Shown here: positions 25,564 to 34,465 of the stretch, one piece after another
Position numbering within the stretch: the stretch's first letter is position 1
How the letters are laid out: each line of letters begins with the position of its first letter
Origin: Streptomyces sp. CB01201
GTDB lineage: Bacteria; Actinomycetota; Actinomycetes; Streptomycetales; Streptomycetaceae
NCBI RefSeq assembly: GCF_002803085.1
Contig: NZ_NNBJ01000005.1
Coordinates: forward strand, 171,669 to 235,668
Direction: 5' to 3'
DNA: 64,000 nt
The notes under the pieces: model-generated
What the model was told of the DNA's origin: nothing
Databases searched by the model: none
The model's input: only the letters and a program-made list of their open reading frames with translations
Translations under genes and position numbers: made by a program

Positions 25564-28281
25564 TCAGATGTCGATGGCCTTGAGGACTTCGTCGCCGTAG
25601 TAGTTGACGACCTTGACGGCGATGCGTCCGGACTCGGGCTTGGGGAAGGGGCGGGACTTCGTGGTGAAGAGGGTGGACAGCGCCTCGTCGTCGATCTGTC
25701 CCTTGAGCGCCTTGCCGAGCCGCTCGTAGGGGTTGAGCCCCGTGGACTTCCCGTTCTCGCCCGCGAAGTAGACGTGGCGAACGATGAAGGCCTCGGCGTC
25801 GTAGTCCGTGTCGATGGACCACATCATGATGTCGTCAGGACCCTCGGCGCGGACGTCACCCGTCGTCGGGTTGTAGATGTCGAGTCCCTTAATCTCGGCG
25901 ACGAGCTGGCCGTCGTTCGTCTCCGTCAGCTCGATGTCGGGCTCACCGAAGACCGTGAACAGGTTTCCGGCGCCTGTGTTGGCGAGTTCGTCGCCCATGG
26001 CGAGGTCCGGGTTCATACGGACGTTGAGCACGGCCATCTTGCCGACCTGACGCTGCTGGATGACGGAGAACTCGCCTCGCTCCTGGTTGATCTCGTTGGT
26101 CGCCTCGGTCGCGTTCGCGTCGAAGGCGAAACCGAGGATGAGCAGAAGATCGATCTCGCCGAACCGGAGGGCTTCACGGGCCGCGTTCTTGATGAAGAGG
26201 GAGTCGACGGTTCCGTACTCGGGACCGAGCGCGATACCGACGCGGGCCGGTGTCCCCTCCTCGGCATCCTTGCGGATGCCGACGGCGGTCAGTATCCGCC
26301 CGGACACCGGTTCGACCGACTCGAACTCCAGCCGCTCGTTCCGGTAGCCGTTCTGCACGCCCGCCTTCTTGACGTGCTCCAGGATCGTCTCCTCGTACGA
26401 GGCGCCGGACGGCATCATCTCGGCGCCCCTTTCGGAGGCGGGAACCTCCTGCTCGGAGAGGACGCGGTGTGGCGACAAGGACTCCACGGTGAAGGCTCCG
26501 GCGACCCGAACAGCCTTCTTATTCTCGTGTGGCTTATCCCAGATAGTCTCGACCTTAGCGTTCCTAAGGATCGCCTGATCGACTTTTTCCTTAGATAGCC
26601 CTTCGCGAATATCAGGGCAATTAGCGATCGTGCTTGGCTGAATTCTCGGCACTTGCAGTGTTACGAAACCTTTGCGTACGTCGCTCTTGGATGGCGAACG
26701 ATCCAACGGGGTCCCATAAAGTTCGCTGATCTTTTTCTTTCCCTCGGGGGAATCGGCAAGTAGGTAAGCCGGAAAGGTGGCTCCCATGAGTCGGTGTCGA
26801 GTTAGGGAGATGGCCACCCGAGAAGTGTCGACGGTCACCCATCGCCGCCCCCACTGCTCAGACACGAAGGCGGTGGTTCCGGATCCGCATGTAGGGTCGA
26901 GTACAAGATCACCAGGATTTGTTGCCATCAGGATGCAACGCTGAACGATGGCTTCGTTGGTCTGCACGACGTAAGTCGGATTGGATGCTCCGACGAACCC
27001 TGCCCAAAGGTTACCGATGGGTTTGTAGGGGAAGTCGTCTGCGAAGCTAAGGTAGCGCAGCGTGTTACCGAAAGGCAGTACCCTGCCCACGGCGATGAGT
27101 CGCTCCAGTGATTCCTTTGGCGTGCCCCACCAACGCTTTCCAGAGGTGTAACTCTGCCCGTTGAACTCGATTTCATACTTGGAACCTGGCCCAGGCTTCG
27201 TGAGTGAGATCGGCCGGAAAAGTCGTCCGTCAGGTAGTGCTGCCTTTCCGGATCGCTCTTCAGAGGTGACGCGCCTGTACTTGCCGTCCGAAAATTGGAT
27301 ATAATCGAATCCGGCTTCGAGTGCATCACCTCGCTCTTCGTACAGGGAATGGTACTTGACGCGCTTCGCGTCTCGCGCGTACCAGACCAAGTAGTCCACG
27401 CGTGAAGGAATCCTCCTGGTTGATTCCAGGCCTGCAGCTGCCTTGGTGAATGGAATGAGGGATACGAAATTTGTGGGATCGAATACCTCATCCAAGATGG
27501 AGCGAACCAGGTGGACATTCTCATCGCCGATTTGCACGAAGATGGAACCTGATTCTGTCAGTAGTTCTCGGGAAATTGAGATCCGATCGCGCAAGTATGC
27601 GAGATAGGAGTGAATTCCTAGGTCCCAAGTGTCGCGAAAGGCGTGAATCTGTTCCACTTCTCGCGAGACTGATGCGATGTCATTGTCTCTGACCTCGCGA
27701 GAATCTACTGAGACCTGCCAATTCGAATTAAACTTGATTCCATAGGGCGGGTCAAAGTAGATCATTTGAACCTTGCCCCGCAGATTCTCCCGCTCCGCAA
27801 GGCTCGCCATCACCTGAAGCGAGTCGCCCAGGATCATGCGGTTGGTCCAGTTCATCTGGTGGTTGTACCAGTCAACCTTGTCCAGCTCATCCGGGATACC
27901 GTCGTCGAAGAACTCGCTACCGAAGAGTGAGAGTTCTTCCCCAGCGCTCTCACCTCCCGCGCTCTCCCGCGGCCTCTTCGTCTCGTCCATCAGCTGTTTG
28001 ACGAGGTAACGCGGTTCGATCCGCTCTTGCCGGAAGATCGGCGGCGCCGGGACCTCCAGGTCCTCGCGGTCCTGCTCGTCCTTGCCCTTCCAGACAAGCT
28101 GGGGGTCCTTGGCGAAGTCCCGCTTGCCGCGCCAGGTCATGGCAGCCTCGACCGCTTCCGTGACCAGGTCGAACGCGTCCGCCGTCGGGTTGTTCACTCG
28201 TGTTTCCTCATGCTGTATGGCCTGCACGGCCTTGGTGCTGTTCGCGGCGGTCTTCGCACTGCGCTTCCGGGGAGCGGCCAT
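25564..28281 (-). CDS. DNA adenine/cytosine-N4 methyltransferase, type III Mod-like
   Basis: 905 aa. It protects host DNA and gives sequence specificity to the partner nuclease. Catalytic motif IV DPPY is at residues 177-180 (KVQMIYFDPPYGIKFN) and the AdoMet-binding motif VLDPTCGSGTTAF at about 460-472, the IV-before-I order of beta-class enzymes. The region between and after them, in DNA about 26540-27760, is visibly richer in A+T than the two ends, which fits an exchanged target-recognition segment. The N-terminal 130 residues are not catalytic. The start lies 5 bp after the Res stop, so the two are cotranscribed. Intact. Confidence 0.9.
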   Translation of the reverse strand: MAAPRKRSAKTAANSTKAVQAIQHEETRVNNPTADAFDLVTEAVEAAMTWRGKRDFAKDPQLVWKGKDEQDREDLEVPAPPIFRQERIEPRYLVKQLMDETKRPRESAGGESAGEELSLFGSEFFDDGIPDELDKVDWYNHQMNWTNRMILGDSLQVMASLAERENLRGKVQMIYFDPPYGIKFNSNWQVSVDSREVRDNDIASVSREVEQIHAFRDTWDLGIHSYLAYLRDRISISRELLTESGSIFVQIGDENVHLVRSILDEVFDPTNFVSLIPFTKAAAGLESTRRIPSRVDYLVWYARDAKRVKYHSLYEERGDALEAGFDYIQFSDGKYRRVTSEERSGKAALPDGRLFRPISLTKPGPGSKYEIEFNGQSYTSGKRWWGTPKESLERLIAVGRVLPFGNTLRYLSFADDFPYKPIGNLWAGFVGASNPTYVVQTNEAIVQRCILMATNPGDLVLDPTCGSGTTAFVSEQWGRRWVTVDTSRVAISLTRHRLMGATFPAYLLADSPEGKKKISELYGTPLDRSPSKSDVRKGFVTLQVPRIQPSTIANCPDIREGLSKEKVDQAILRNAKVETIWDKPHENKKAVRVAGAFTVESLSPHRVLSEQEVPASERGAEMMPSGASYEETILEHVKKAGVQNGYRNERLEFESVEPVSGRILTAVGIRKDAEEGTPARVGIALGPEYGTVDSLFIKNAAREALRFGEIDLLLILGFAFDANATEATNEINQERGEFSVIQQRQVGKMAVLNVRMNPDLAMGDELANTGAGNLFTVFGEPDIELTETNDGQLVAEIKGLDIYNPTTGDVRAEGPDDIMMWSIDTDYDAEAFIVRHVYFAGENGKSTGLNPYERLGKALKGQIDDEALSTLFTTKSRPFPKPESGRIAVKVVNYYGDEVLKAIDI

Positions 28282-28286
28282 CGTGC

Positions 28287-31200
28287 TTACTTCCCTTCCT
28301 CGTCGTTGTTGCCGTCGTGCTGCTGCTGCCGCTGCCGGGATTCGCCCTCGGCCTCGCGCGCCGCGCTGAACAGGTCGTCGTCCCAGGGGTAGTCGTCGTC
28401 GCCCCAGTCCGCTTCGTTATCGTCGCTCTTGAGCCTGTCCACGCTCTTGAGCCCTTCCTCGTACAGACCCGTCAGCGCCCCGTCGCCGTAGAGCGCCTCG
28501 ATTGCCGCCGCCAGGCCGGACTTGAACGTGGTCGGGTTCTGAGACAGCTCGACATAGCCCCACTTGCCGAAGCCGCCGTGGTTGTTCACGGCAGCGCACC
28601 ACATCCGCGCGGTCTCCGCCTTCACCGCCCGCTTGCCGGCCGACTTGCGCGAGCCCGAGACCTCCACGATCAGGTGGCGCTGCTCGTCGTCCTCGTCCCG
28701 GGGCTTCAGCCGGACGATGAAGTCGGGCAGATACCGGTGCGTGCGTCCCGCGAAGAGATAGGGGATCGCGAACTCCAAGTGGTCGTTCTTGACGTACGAC
28801 TGCACGTTCTTGTTGCCGTCGAGCAGCGTGGCCAGGATCTGCTCCCACGTGTTGCCGTCTATCCCGTCGAGCACGACGTAGTTCACCGGCGACTTGTCCT
28901 CGTCGGCCTCGTAGACTGCCTTGGTGGTGTAAAAGTCCACGTTGTCCGTGGAGCCTTCCGGCGCATAGCGCGCGAAGATGGGCAGCACCTTGGACGCGTT
29001 GTCGCCTTCCTGGCGGTTCAGCGCGGCGAAGAACAACTCAGCGGCCCGCTGCCGTTCCTCGGAAACCTGGGAGATGATCGCCAGGGCACGCTGGTTGTCC
29101 GTGCCGACGCAGTGTGTGATCCAATCCTTGGCGAGCCGTACCAGGTTCGGGAACATCCACGGTTTGCGTCCGAGTTTCGGATCCTCCAGCAAGTCCAGTG
29201 CGTGTTTGGCTAGTTGGAAGGAGACCTGCTGCACGCGGATGCCCCTGCCATCGACCAGCGTGTGCCGGGCCTGCTCTCCGACGATGCCCTCCACATCGGC
29301 CCGCGTGGCGACGCCCTCGTCGACCTTGAACGGCTCCGCTTCGGTGAAGTCCGCGTAGAACTGCGCCTCCTCCACCTCCACCCGGTATCCCTCCAGGCGA
29401 GGGAAAGTGATGCGCAGGTCCTCCCGGTCCCTCATGGCCCGGACGTGCTTCGGCTCCGGTCGGGGCTTGGACTTCAGCTCCCGGTTCGGATCGGTCTGGA
29501 TGAACTGGAACGGGATGCCGTACACGTCCGCGTACTCCGGTTCCAGCAGCCCCTCCTCGTTGACCGCGTAAGAGATGCGGCGCAGGCCGCGGCCCACCAC
29601 CTGCTCGCACAGCAGGTGGCTTCCGAAGGCACGCACGCCCAGGATGTGCGTGACCGTGTTGGCGTCCCAGCCCTCCGTCAGCATGGACACGGACACCACG
29701 CACCGCACGTCCTGCCCGAGTCTGCCCTTCTTACCGACGGTGTTCAAGATCTCTCGCAGCAGGTCGGCGTCCTTCAGAGCCTCCACGTCGCGGTCCGGGA
29801 ACCGGGTGCGGTACTCCTCCTTGAACGCCTCCAGCTCCTCGGCCGCCGCTGCCTTGAACTGGGCGTCGAGCTGGGGGTTGTCGGACTCTAGCTGCGCCGA
29901 GTCGACCAGGATGGTGCGGGGGACGGCATAGCGGCGGCCCTGGGCGTCGTAGTTGGAGAAGTGTTCCAGCATGCCCGGCTTGCCGAGACCGTCCGCGTCC
30001 GGGAGCTCACGTCCGGCGATCTGGTCGTACACCCACTTCGAGACCGTCGTGTTGTTGCAGACGATGATGAACACCGGGGGCGTGGATCCGGTGGCCTGGG
30101 TCTCCTCCTCCCACCGCGCGAACGCCTGTGCGTAGTTCCGGTACAGGCTGTGGGCGGCACCTTCCAGTACAGGGGGGAGCGTCTTGTCTGCGAGCGTCTC
30201 CGGCTTCTGGGCGCGCGTCGGCATCTTGTCCCTGATGTGCTCCCACAGGTTCAGGTACGAGACGTCCTTGTGTTCCGCGTCGTCGTCCACAGGTACACGC
30301 GGGATCTTGACGAGGCCCGACTCGATGGCGTCAAGGAGCCCGAAGTCGCTGACCACCCAGGGGAAGAGGGTTCCCTCCGGGTAGCCCGAGCCGTTCAGGT
30401 AGAAGGGGGTCGCGGAGAGGTCGTAGACGGTCTTGATGGCGGTCTTGCGCATGATGTGGTTCAGACCGTCGAACCACTGACGAGCGTGCTTGTTCTCCTC
30501 CTCGGCCTGCTTCTTCTCCTCCCCCTTCAACTCGTCCACGGTGATGGCCCCCTCCAGGGCGGCCCCGCGGGTCTGGTAGCAGTGGTGAGCCTCGTCGTTG
30601 AAGACGATGATCTCGCCCTTGCTCCCGCCCAGATCGCGCAGGACCCGGTTGACCATCATGGCGGGCGTCTCGAGGAAGGGGTCGTCCTTGGACCTGGCCA
30701 GGAGCAGCTTCTTGGTCTTGGACGCGAGTCCCTGACCCTCCCGCGTCGTCCGGAGCATGAACGTGTGGTAGTTGGTGATCGCCACCTGAGCCTGACCGAG
30801 CGCACCCCACAGGTCTGCGGGGACGATGTCCCGCTCCTTGTAGTAGTTGTTAGGGTCGGAGGGCATCAGCACACGCAGCCGGTCCCGGATGGTCACACCG
30901 GGCGCCACCAGGAGGAAGCGCTTGGCGAACCGGCGGTCCTGCGGGCCGGCGACCTTGTTGAGGGTGTTCCAGGCGATCAGCATCGCCATCACCACGGTCT
31001 TGCCCGCGCCCGTCGCCATCTTCAGGGCGACTCTGGGCAGGCCGGCGTTGTGCTCCTGATTGGCCTCGTCCAGGTGGGCGCCGATCCACGTCTTGCCGAG
31101 CTTCGTGCCCACCTCGGTCAGGTATATGGCGGTCTCCACGGCTTCCACCTGGGCGAAGAACAGCTTTCGCTCCCGGGTGCCGTCCGTCCAGTACTCCAGA

Positions 31201-31508
31201 AGACGACGCGTCGTGGGCGTGATGTTCGGATACCCCGCCTGGCGCCAGCGGGAGACCTCGGCTCGGATGTTGCCGATGACGTCCTGGCCCTTGCGCTCCT
31301 CCAGGATGCCGTCGAGAAACAGCTCGTGCTGAACGCCGGCGCCGGTCTTGCGTCCCTTCCTGGCACGCGGTACAGGCATCCAGGTCTCGCTCGGGCGGCG
31401 CCCCGCAACCCGCTCGCCGGTCGGCTGGCCCCGCTGGTCCAGCTCCCAGTGCCAGGCCGGTTCCGCGTACGGCGAATTGATGATCGGGTTTTCGATCACT
31501 GCTGCCAT
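28287..31508 (-). CDS. Type III Res-like restriction endonuclease, SF2 helicase
   Basis: 1073 aa. Begins AAVIENPIINSPYAEPAWHW, as in a Res-like family always paired with a methyltransferase (the BPTD_3080 type, from memory). Walker A is MATGAGKTVV (GAGKT 167-171), the DEAH box is IIVFNDEAHHCY (305-308), and helicase motif VI lies in VVGRGLRRISYAV. Near the C-terminus RYLPDFIVRLK then HLIVEVSGSRK has the PD-(D/E)XK layout, with Ser where Lys is usual. It translocates on DNA and cuts when the partner Mod finds unmodified sites, by family knowledge. First gene of the Res-Mod pair, 78 bp after the SF1 helicase gene. Confidence 0.9.
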   Translation of the reverse strand: MAAVIENPIINSPYAEPAWHWELDQRGQPTGERVAGRRPSETWMPVPRARKGRKTGAGVQHELFLDGILEERKGQDVIGNIRAEVSRWRQAGYPNITPTTRRLLEYWTDGTRERKLFFAQVEAVETAIYLTEVGTKLGKTWIGAHLDEANQEHNAGLPRVALKMATGAGKTVVMAMLIAWNTLNKVAGPQDRRFAKRFLLVAPGVTIRDRLRVLMPSDPNNYYKERDIVPADLWGALGQAQVAITNYHTFMLRTTREGQGLASKTKKLLLARSKDDPFLETPAMMVNRVLRDLGGSKGEIIVFNDEAHHCYQTRGAALEGAITVDELKGEEKKQAEEENKHARQWFDGLNHIMRKTAIKTVYDLSATPFYLNGSGYPEGTLFPWVVSDFGLLDAIESGLVKIPRVPVDDDAEHKDVSYLNLWEHIRDKMPTRAQKPETLADKTLPPVLEGAAHSLYRNYAQAFARWEEETQATGSTPPVFIIVCNNTTVSKWVYDQIAGRELPDADGLGKPGMLEHFSNYDAQGRRYAVPRTILVDSAQLESDNPQLDAQFKAAAAEELEAFKEEYRTRFPDRDVEALKDADLLREILNTVGKKGRLGQDVRCVVSVSMLTEGWDANTVTHILGVRAFGSHLLCEQVVGRGLRRISYAVNEEGLLEPEYADVYGIPFQFIQTDPNRELKSKPRPEPKHVRAMRDREDLRITFPRLEGYRVEVEEAQFYADFTEAEPFKVDEGVATRADVEGIVGEQARHTLVDGRGIRVQQVSFQLAKHALDLLEDPKLGRKPWMFPNLVRLAKDWITHCVGTDNQRALAIISQVSEERQRAAELFFAALNRQEGDNASKVLPIFARYAPEGSTDNVDFYTTKAVYEADEDKSPVNYVVLDGIDGNTWEQILATLLDGNKNVQSYVKNDHLEFAIPYLFAGRTHRYLPDFIVRLKPRDEDDEQRHLIVEVSGSRKSAGKRAVKAETARMWCAAVNNHGGFGKWGYVELSQNPTTFKSGLAAAIEALYGDGALTGLYEEGLKSVDRLKSDDNEADWGDDDYPWDDDLFSAAREAEGESRQRQQQHDGNNDEEGK

Positions 31509-31586
31509 GTTCTGGATATCTCCCTCACGCCACGCCTTCGTGGACCGTACAGCCTGCCACCGACAATGACCCCATTCGTGCCATGT

Positions 31587-32951
31587 TCACGCCGCCCGCA
31601 CCCGGTGCTCCCCCCGCTCCAAATGCCCCATCACTACCTGATGCGCCCGCCACCCATCCGGAAACTTCGGCGGCACGTCCAGATACACAGGACTGCTCCG
31701 TGGATGCCGGTCCAGCAGATCCCGGATGCCGGCGCGGGCCACCACGATGCAGGCGAAGCGGTGCCGGGAGAGCAGGACGCACAGGCGGCCCGTCTCCAGG
31801 TGGAAGGCGGAGGCGTCCTGGCGGCCGGACAGTGGGTGCCAGACCAGGGTGACGTCGAACTCGCGGCCCTGGAGGCGGTTGGCGGTGTCCACGGTGATGT
31901 CGGTCAGGCCGCGGGCGGCGAGGCGGGTGCGGACCGCGTCCGCCTGCACGGTGCGTGCCGTGCCGATCGCGATGCGGTCCGCGGTCAGAGGCTCCCCGTT
32001 GACCAGCGCGCCGCGCTCCAGCAGCCGGGCCGCTGTCGCCGCGAGGGCATCCGCTACCTCCGGGTCCTGGTCGAGGGTGTGGCGGGCGGGGAGTTCCAGG
32101 TGGCCCCAGCCGGAGTCGGCGGCCCGGGCAAGGACGTCGTCCAGTGGGGTGGAGCCGTGGGACAGGCTGGCGTACGACAGGACGCGCTCCGGTGCCGTCG
32201 TGCCGGGGACGAACCGGTAGAAGGGGTAGAAGGCCTCCTCGACCAGGGGTGCCGCCGTCTCCGGGAGGCGCCAGGAGACGGGGAGCTGGTGGCGTACGAG
32301 GTCGGGGTTGTGGGCGAGGGTGACGTCGACCGCGTTACGCAAGGGGTCCCAGGTCAGGCCGTGCCAGCGGTCGGACTCCACGGTGGCGAAGGGGTCGAGC
32401 TGGCCGGGATCGCCGACGAAGAGGACCTGCGAGTCGTCCTGGGCGAACAGCGGGGCCGTCGCCAGCAGTCCGTCCGAGCGCATCTGGTACGCCTCGTCGA
32501 CGATGGCCCACCGCCACGGCGCGCACTTGTCCGGCGTGACGAACGACCACTTCTTTGCGGTGGACACCACGACGGGCAGGTCGCGCAGGTCCGCCACCTG
32601 GCTGCTCCCGGTGACGTTGGGGTGCCGGGTGACACGGGGCGGAAGGACGTGGCCGCCGGCGTGGAGGCGGCCGAGCGCCAGGCCGGGATGCTCCCGCGCG
32701 ATGCGGTCCACCAGGTCGTCGACCTGCTCGTTGGTCTGCGCGACGATCATGAGCTGGTGGCCCGCGGACGTCAGGTGCCCGGTGGCCTTCACCACCAGCG
32801 TGGACTTCCCGGCTCCGGGCGGCGAGTCCACCACGACGCCCCGGCCGGGCGCGGTGTCGAGGCTGGTCAGGATGCCCTCGACCGCCCGGTCCGCGCGTTC
32901 GCCGGGGGTGAGGGCTTCGGGCTCCACGGTGTCGGGAAGGAGGGCGGTCAC
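31587..32951 (-). CDS. SF1 (UPF1/Dna2-like) helicase, AAA family ATPase
   Basis: 454 aa from a GTG at 32951 that overlaps the previous stop as GTGA. Walker A is DSPPGAGKSTLVVK (46-50 GAGKS), the Q-like segment is IVAQTNEQVDDLVDRIARE, Walker B is WAIVDEAYQM, motif III VLFVGDPGQLDPF, and the end carries DITVDTANRLQGREFDVTLV then LCVLLSRHRFACIVV (motifs V and VI). These are features of superfamily 1B helicases such as UPF1 and the helicase half of Dna2. Last gene of a four-gene coupled operon that starts at 36534. The preceding gene but one encodes a Cas4-like protein, so the two could form a split Dna2-like machine. Confidence 0.85.
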   Translation of the reverse strand: MTALLPDTVEPEALTPGERADRAVEGILTSLDTAPGRGVVVDSPPGAGKSTLVVKATGHLTSAGHQLMIVAQTNEQVDDLVDRIAREHPGLALGRLHAGGHVLPPRVTRHPNVTGSSQVADLRDLPVVVSTAKKWSFVTPDKCAPWRWAIVDEAYQMRSDGLLATAPLFAQDDSQVLFVGDPGQLDPFATVESDRWHGLTWDPLRNAVDVTLAHNPDLVRHQLPVSWRLPETAAPLVEEAFYPFYRFVPGTTAPERVLSYASLSHGSTPLDDVLARAADSGWGHLELPARHTLDQDPEVADALAATAARLLERGALVNGEPLTADRIAIGTARTVQADAVRTRLAARGLTDITVDTANRLQGREFDVTLVWHPLSGRQDASAFHLETGRLCVLLSRHRFACIVVARAGIRDLLDRHPRSSPVYLDVPPKFPDGWRAHQVVMGHLERGEHRVRAA

Positions 32952-34465
32952 TCCCAGGTCTCCTCTGCGTCCTCGTCGGTGGGTTCGTACGGATGGGGCG
33001 GACCGCCGTGGGTCCAGGGGGTGTTCTCCTCGTCGGGCAGGGCGGACGGCATGGCCGTGGGGTTGAGCGCGGTGTACGTCAGTTCCTCGCCGGTCTCCGC
33101 GAGGGTGCCGGGCGGTGCCGGCGGTGTGCGCTTCCTGTCGAAGCCGCCCTTGAGCTGGAGCACCACGGTGTGGCCGCCGTCGTCCTCCTGCCTGACTTCG
33201 AGGATGCGGGCCTCCTGGCCGGGCCGGGCCGGGGACTTCACCGCCGTGCCGACCGCCAGGGCGACGCGGGTGTCGGTGCCGGTGCGGAGGGTGATCGTCG
33301 GACGCCACACCTGGGATCCGGGACGGTCGCCGGGGACGAAGCGGTCCTCATCCCTGGTCGTGACCGTGCCCGTGAACGCCTCGCCGGTCAGCTCGTACTC
33401 CGCCATCACCAGCGGGTCGTCGTACGCGCGCTGCGCCTCGAAGCGGGTGACCGCGTCCTCTAGCCGGGCCAGGCGGCGGGCGGCTCGGACGGCCTGGTCG
33501 CGGCGGGCCTGCGGGCGGCCGTCGGCCTCCACGTACTCGGCGTACTCGGAGAACCAGCGCCGGTCGAGGGCCCAGCGGCCGGGGACGTGGGCGCCCTCCG
33601 GCAGCTCGCGGAGCAGCTCCACGCCGCGCCACATCAGCCGCCAGGTGGGCAGCATCTGGCCGCTCAGCTCACGGTCGATCTGCCGGCCGACCGCCTCGCG
33701 TCCGCGGCCGTCGGACGCCTCGTCGTAGCGCGTCATCAACTCGTGCAGGGTCCGGTCGAAGACCGGGTCCGTGGACGGACCCGCCGGCGGCCACACGGCG
33801 GGGTCCTCCGCCTCCCGTGCCGCCCGCGCGCCGTCGCTGCCCTCCGGCGGATCGATCCAGGCGAGCAGGGACGCGAGGTGGGAGTCCTCGGAAGAACTCT
33901 GGCCCGTGGCCCAGTTGGCGGCGAGCAGCCGGGTCATCGCGAAGAGCACACCGGAGTTCGGGAACTCGGCCAGGTCCGCGAACCAGGTCAGCCACTTGCC
34001 GAGGGTCGGCACGGACTGCTCGACTGCGTACGGCCCCTCGGTGGCGCGCAGCCTGGTCAGCCGACCGAGCAGGCGCACATACGAGATGCCCTCGCCGTTC
34101 GGGACGAGGAGCTGCGGGGCCCGCCGGCAGCGCAGGCGTTCCTCTTTCTCCTTGCCGCGGCCGACGGTGTAGGGCTCCGTCTCCGTCCGGCACCCGTCGA
34201 TGTACGCGAGGAGGAGGGCGGCGAGGCGCTCGGCGAACCGGAAGCGTTCGGCGCGGTTGCGCGGCTGGTGGACGGTCAGCAGGGTCGGGTGCTCGGGGTC
34301 CGTACCCGCGAGCGCGGCCAGGGGCGCGCATGCCTCGCCGGCGAGGGTGAGCGGCACCAGGACGAACGGCTTCTCGTCCAGGTGCTGGTGGCGGACGGTC
34401 GTCAGCGGTTCGGCACGGCCGGTGCGGGACGCCGTGAGCGTCGCGACGGTGGACAGGACGCTCAT
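32948..34465 (-). CDS. Unknown island protein, 505 aa
   Basis: Starts at ATG 34465, overlapping the previous stop as ATGA, and ends overlapping the next start as GTGA, so it is tightly coupled on both sides. The N-terminal half contains KPFVLVPLTLAGEACAPLAA and AERLAALLLAYIDGCRTETE; the middle is helical (RLARLEDAVTRFEAQRAYDD); the C-terminal part (FTGTVTTRDEDRFVPGDRPG, then VALAVGTAVKSPARPGQEAR and TVVLQLKGGF) looks like a beta-barrel or SH3/OB-like fold. The tail is acidic. I do not recognise the family. Its place between a Cas4-like and a helicase gene suggests a bridging subunit. Confidence 0.8.
   Translation of the reverse strand: MSVLSTVATLTASRTGRAEPLTTVRHQHLDEKPFVLVPLTLAGEACAPLAALAGTDPEHPTLLTVHQPRNRAERFRFAERLAALLLAYIDGCRTETEPYTVGRGKEKEERLRCRRAPQLLVPNGEGISYVRLLGRLTRLRATEGPYAVEQSVPTLGKWLTWFADLAEFPNSGVLFAMTRLLAANWATGQSSSEDSHLASLLAWIDPPEGSDGARAAREAEDPAVWPPAGPSTDPVFDRTLHELMTRYDEASDGRGREAVGRQIDRELSGQMLPTWRLMWRGVELLRELPEGAHVPGRWALDRRWFSEYAEYVEADGRPQARRDQAVRAARRLARLEDAVTRFEAQRAYDDPLVMAEYELTGEAFTGTVTTRDEDRFVPGDRPGSQVWRPTITLRTGTDTRVALAVGTAVKSPARPGQEARILEVRQEDDGGHTVVLQLKGGFDRKRTPPAPPGTLAETGEELTYTALNPTAMPSALPDEENTPWTHGGPPHPYEPTDEDAEETWE

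Noticed and set aside
29961..33728. 1255-aa open frame on the plus strand
   Set aside because: It lies antisense to the Res and helicase genes, has no domain and results from the high G+C content, which leaves opposite frames open.
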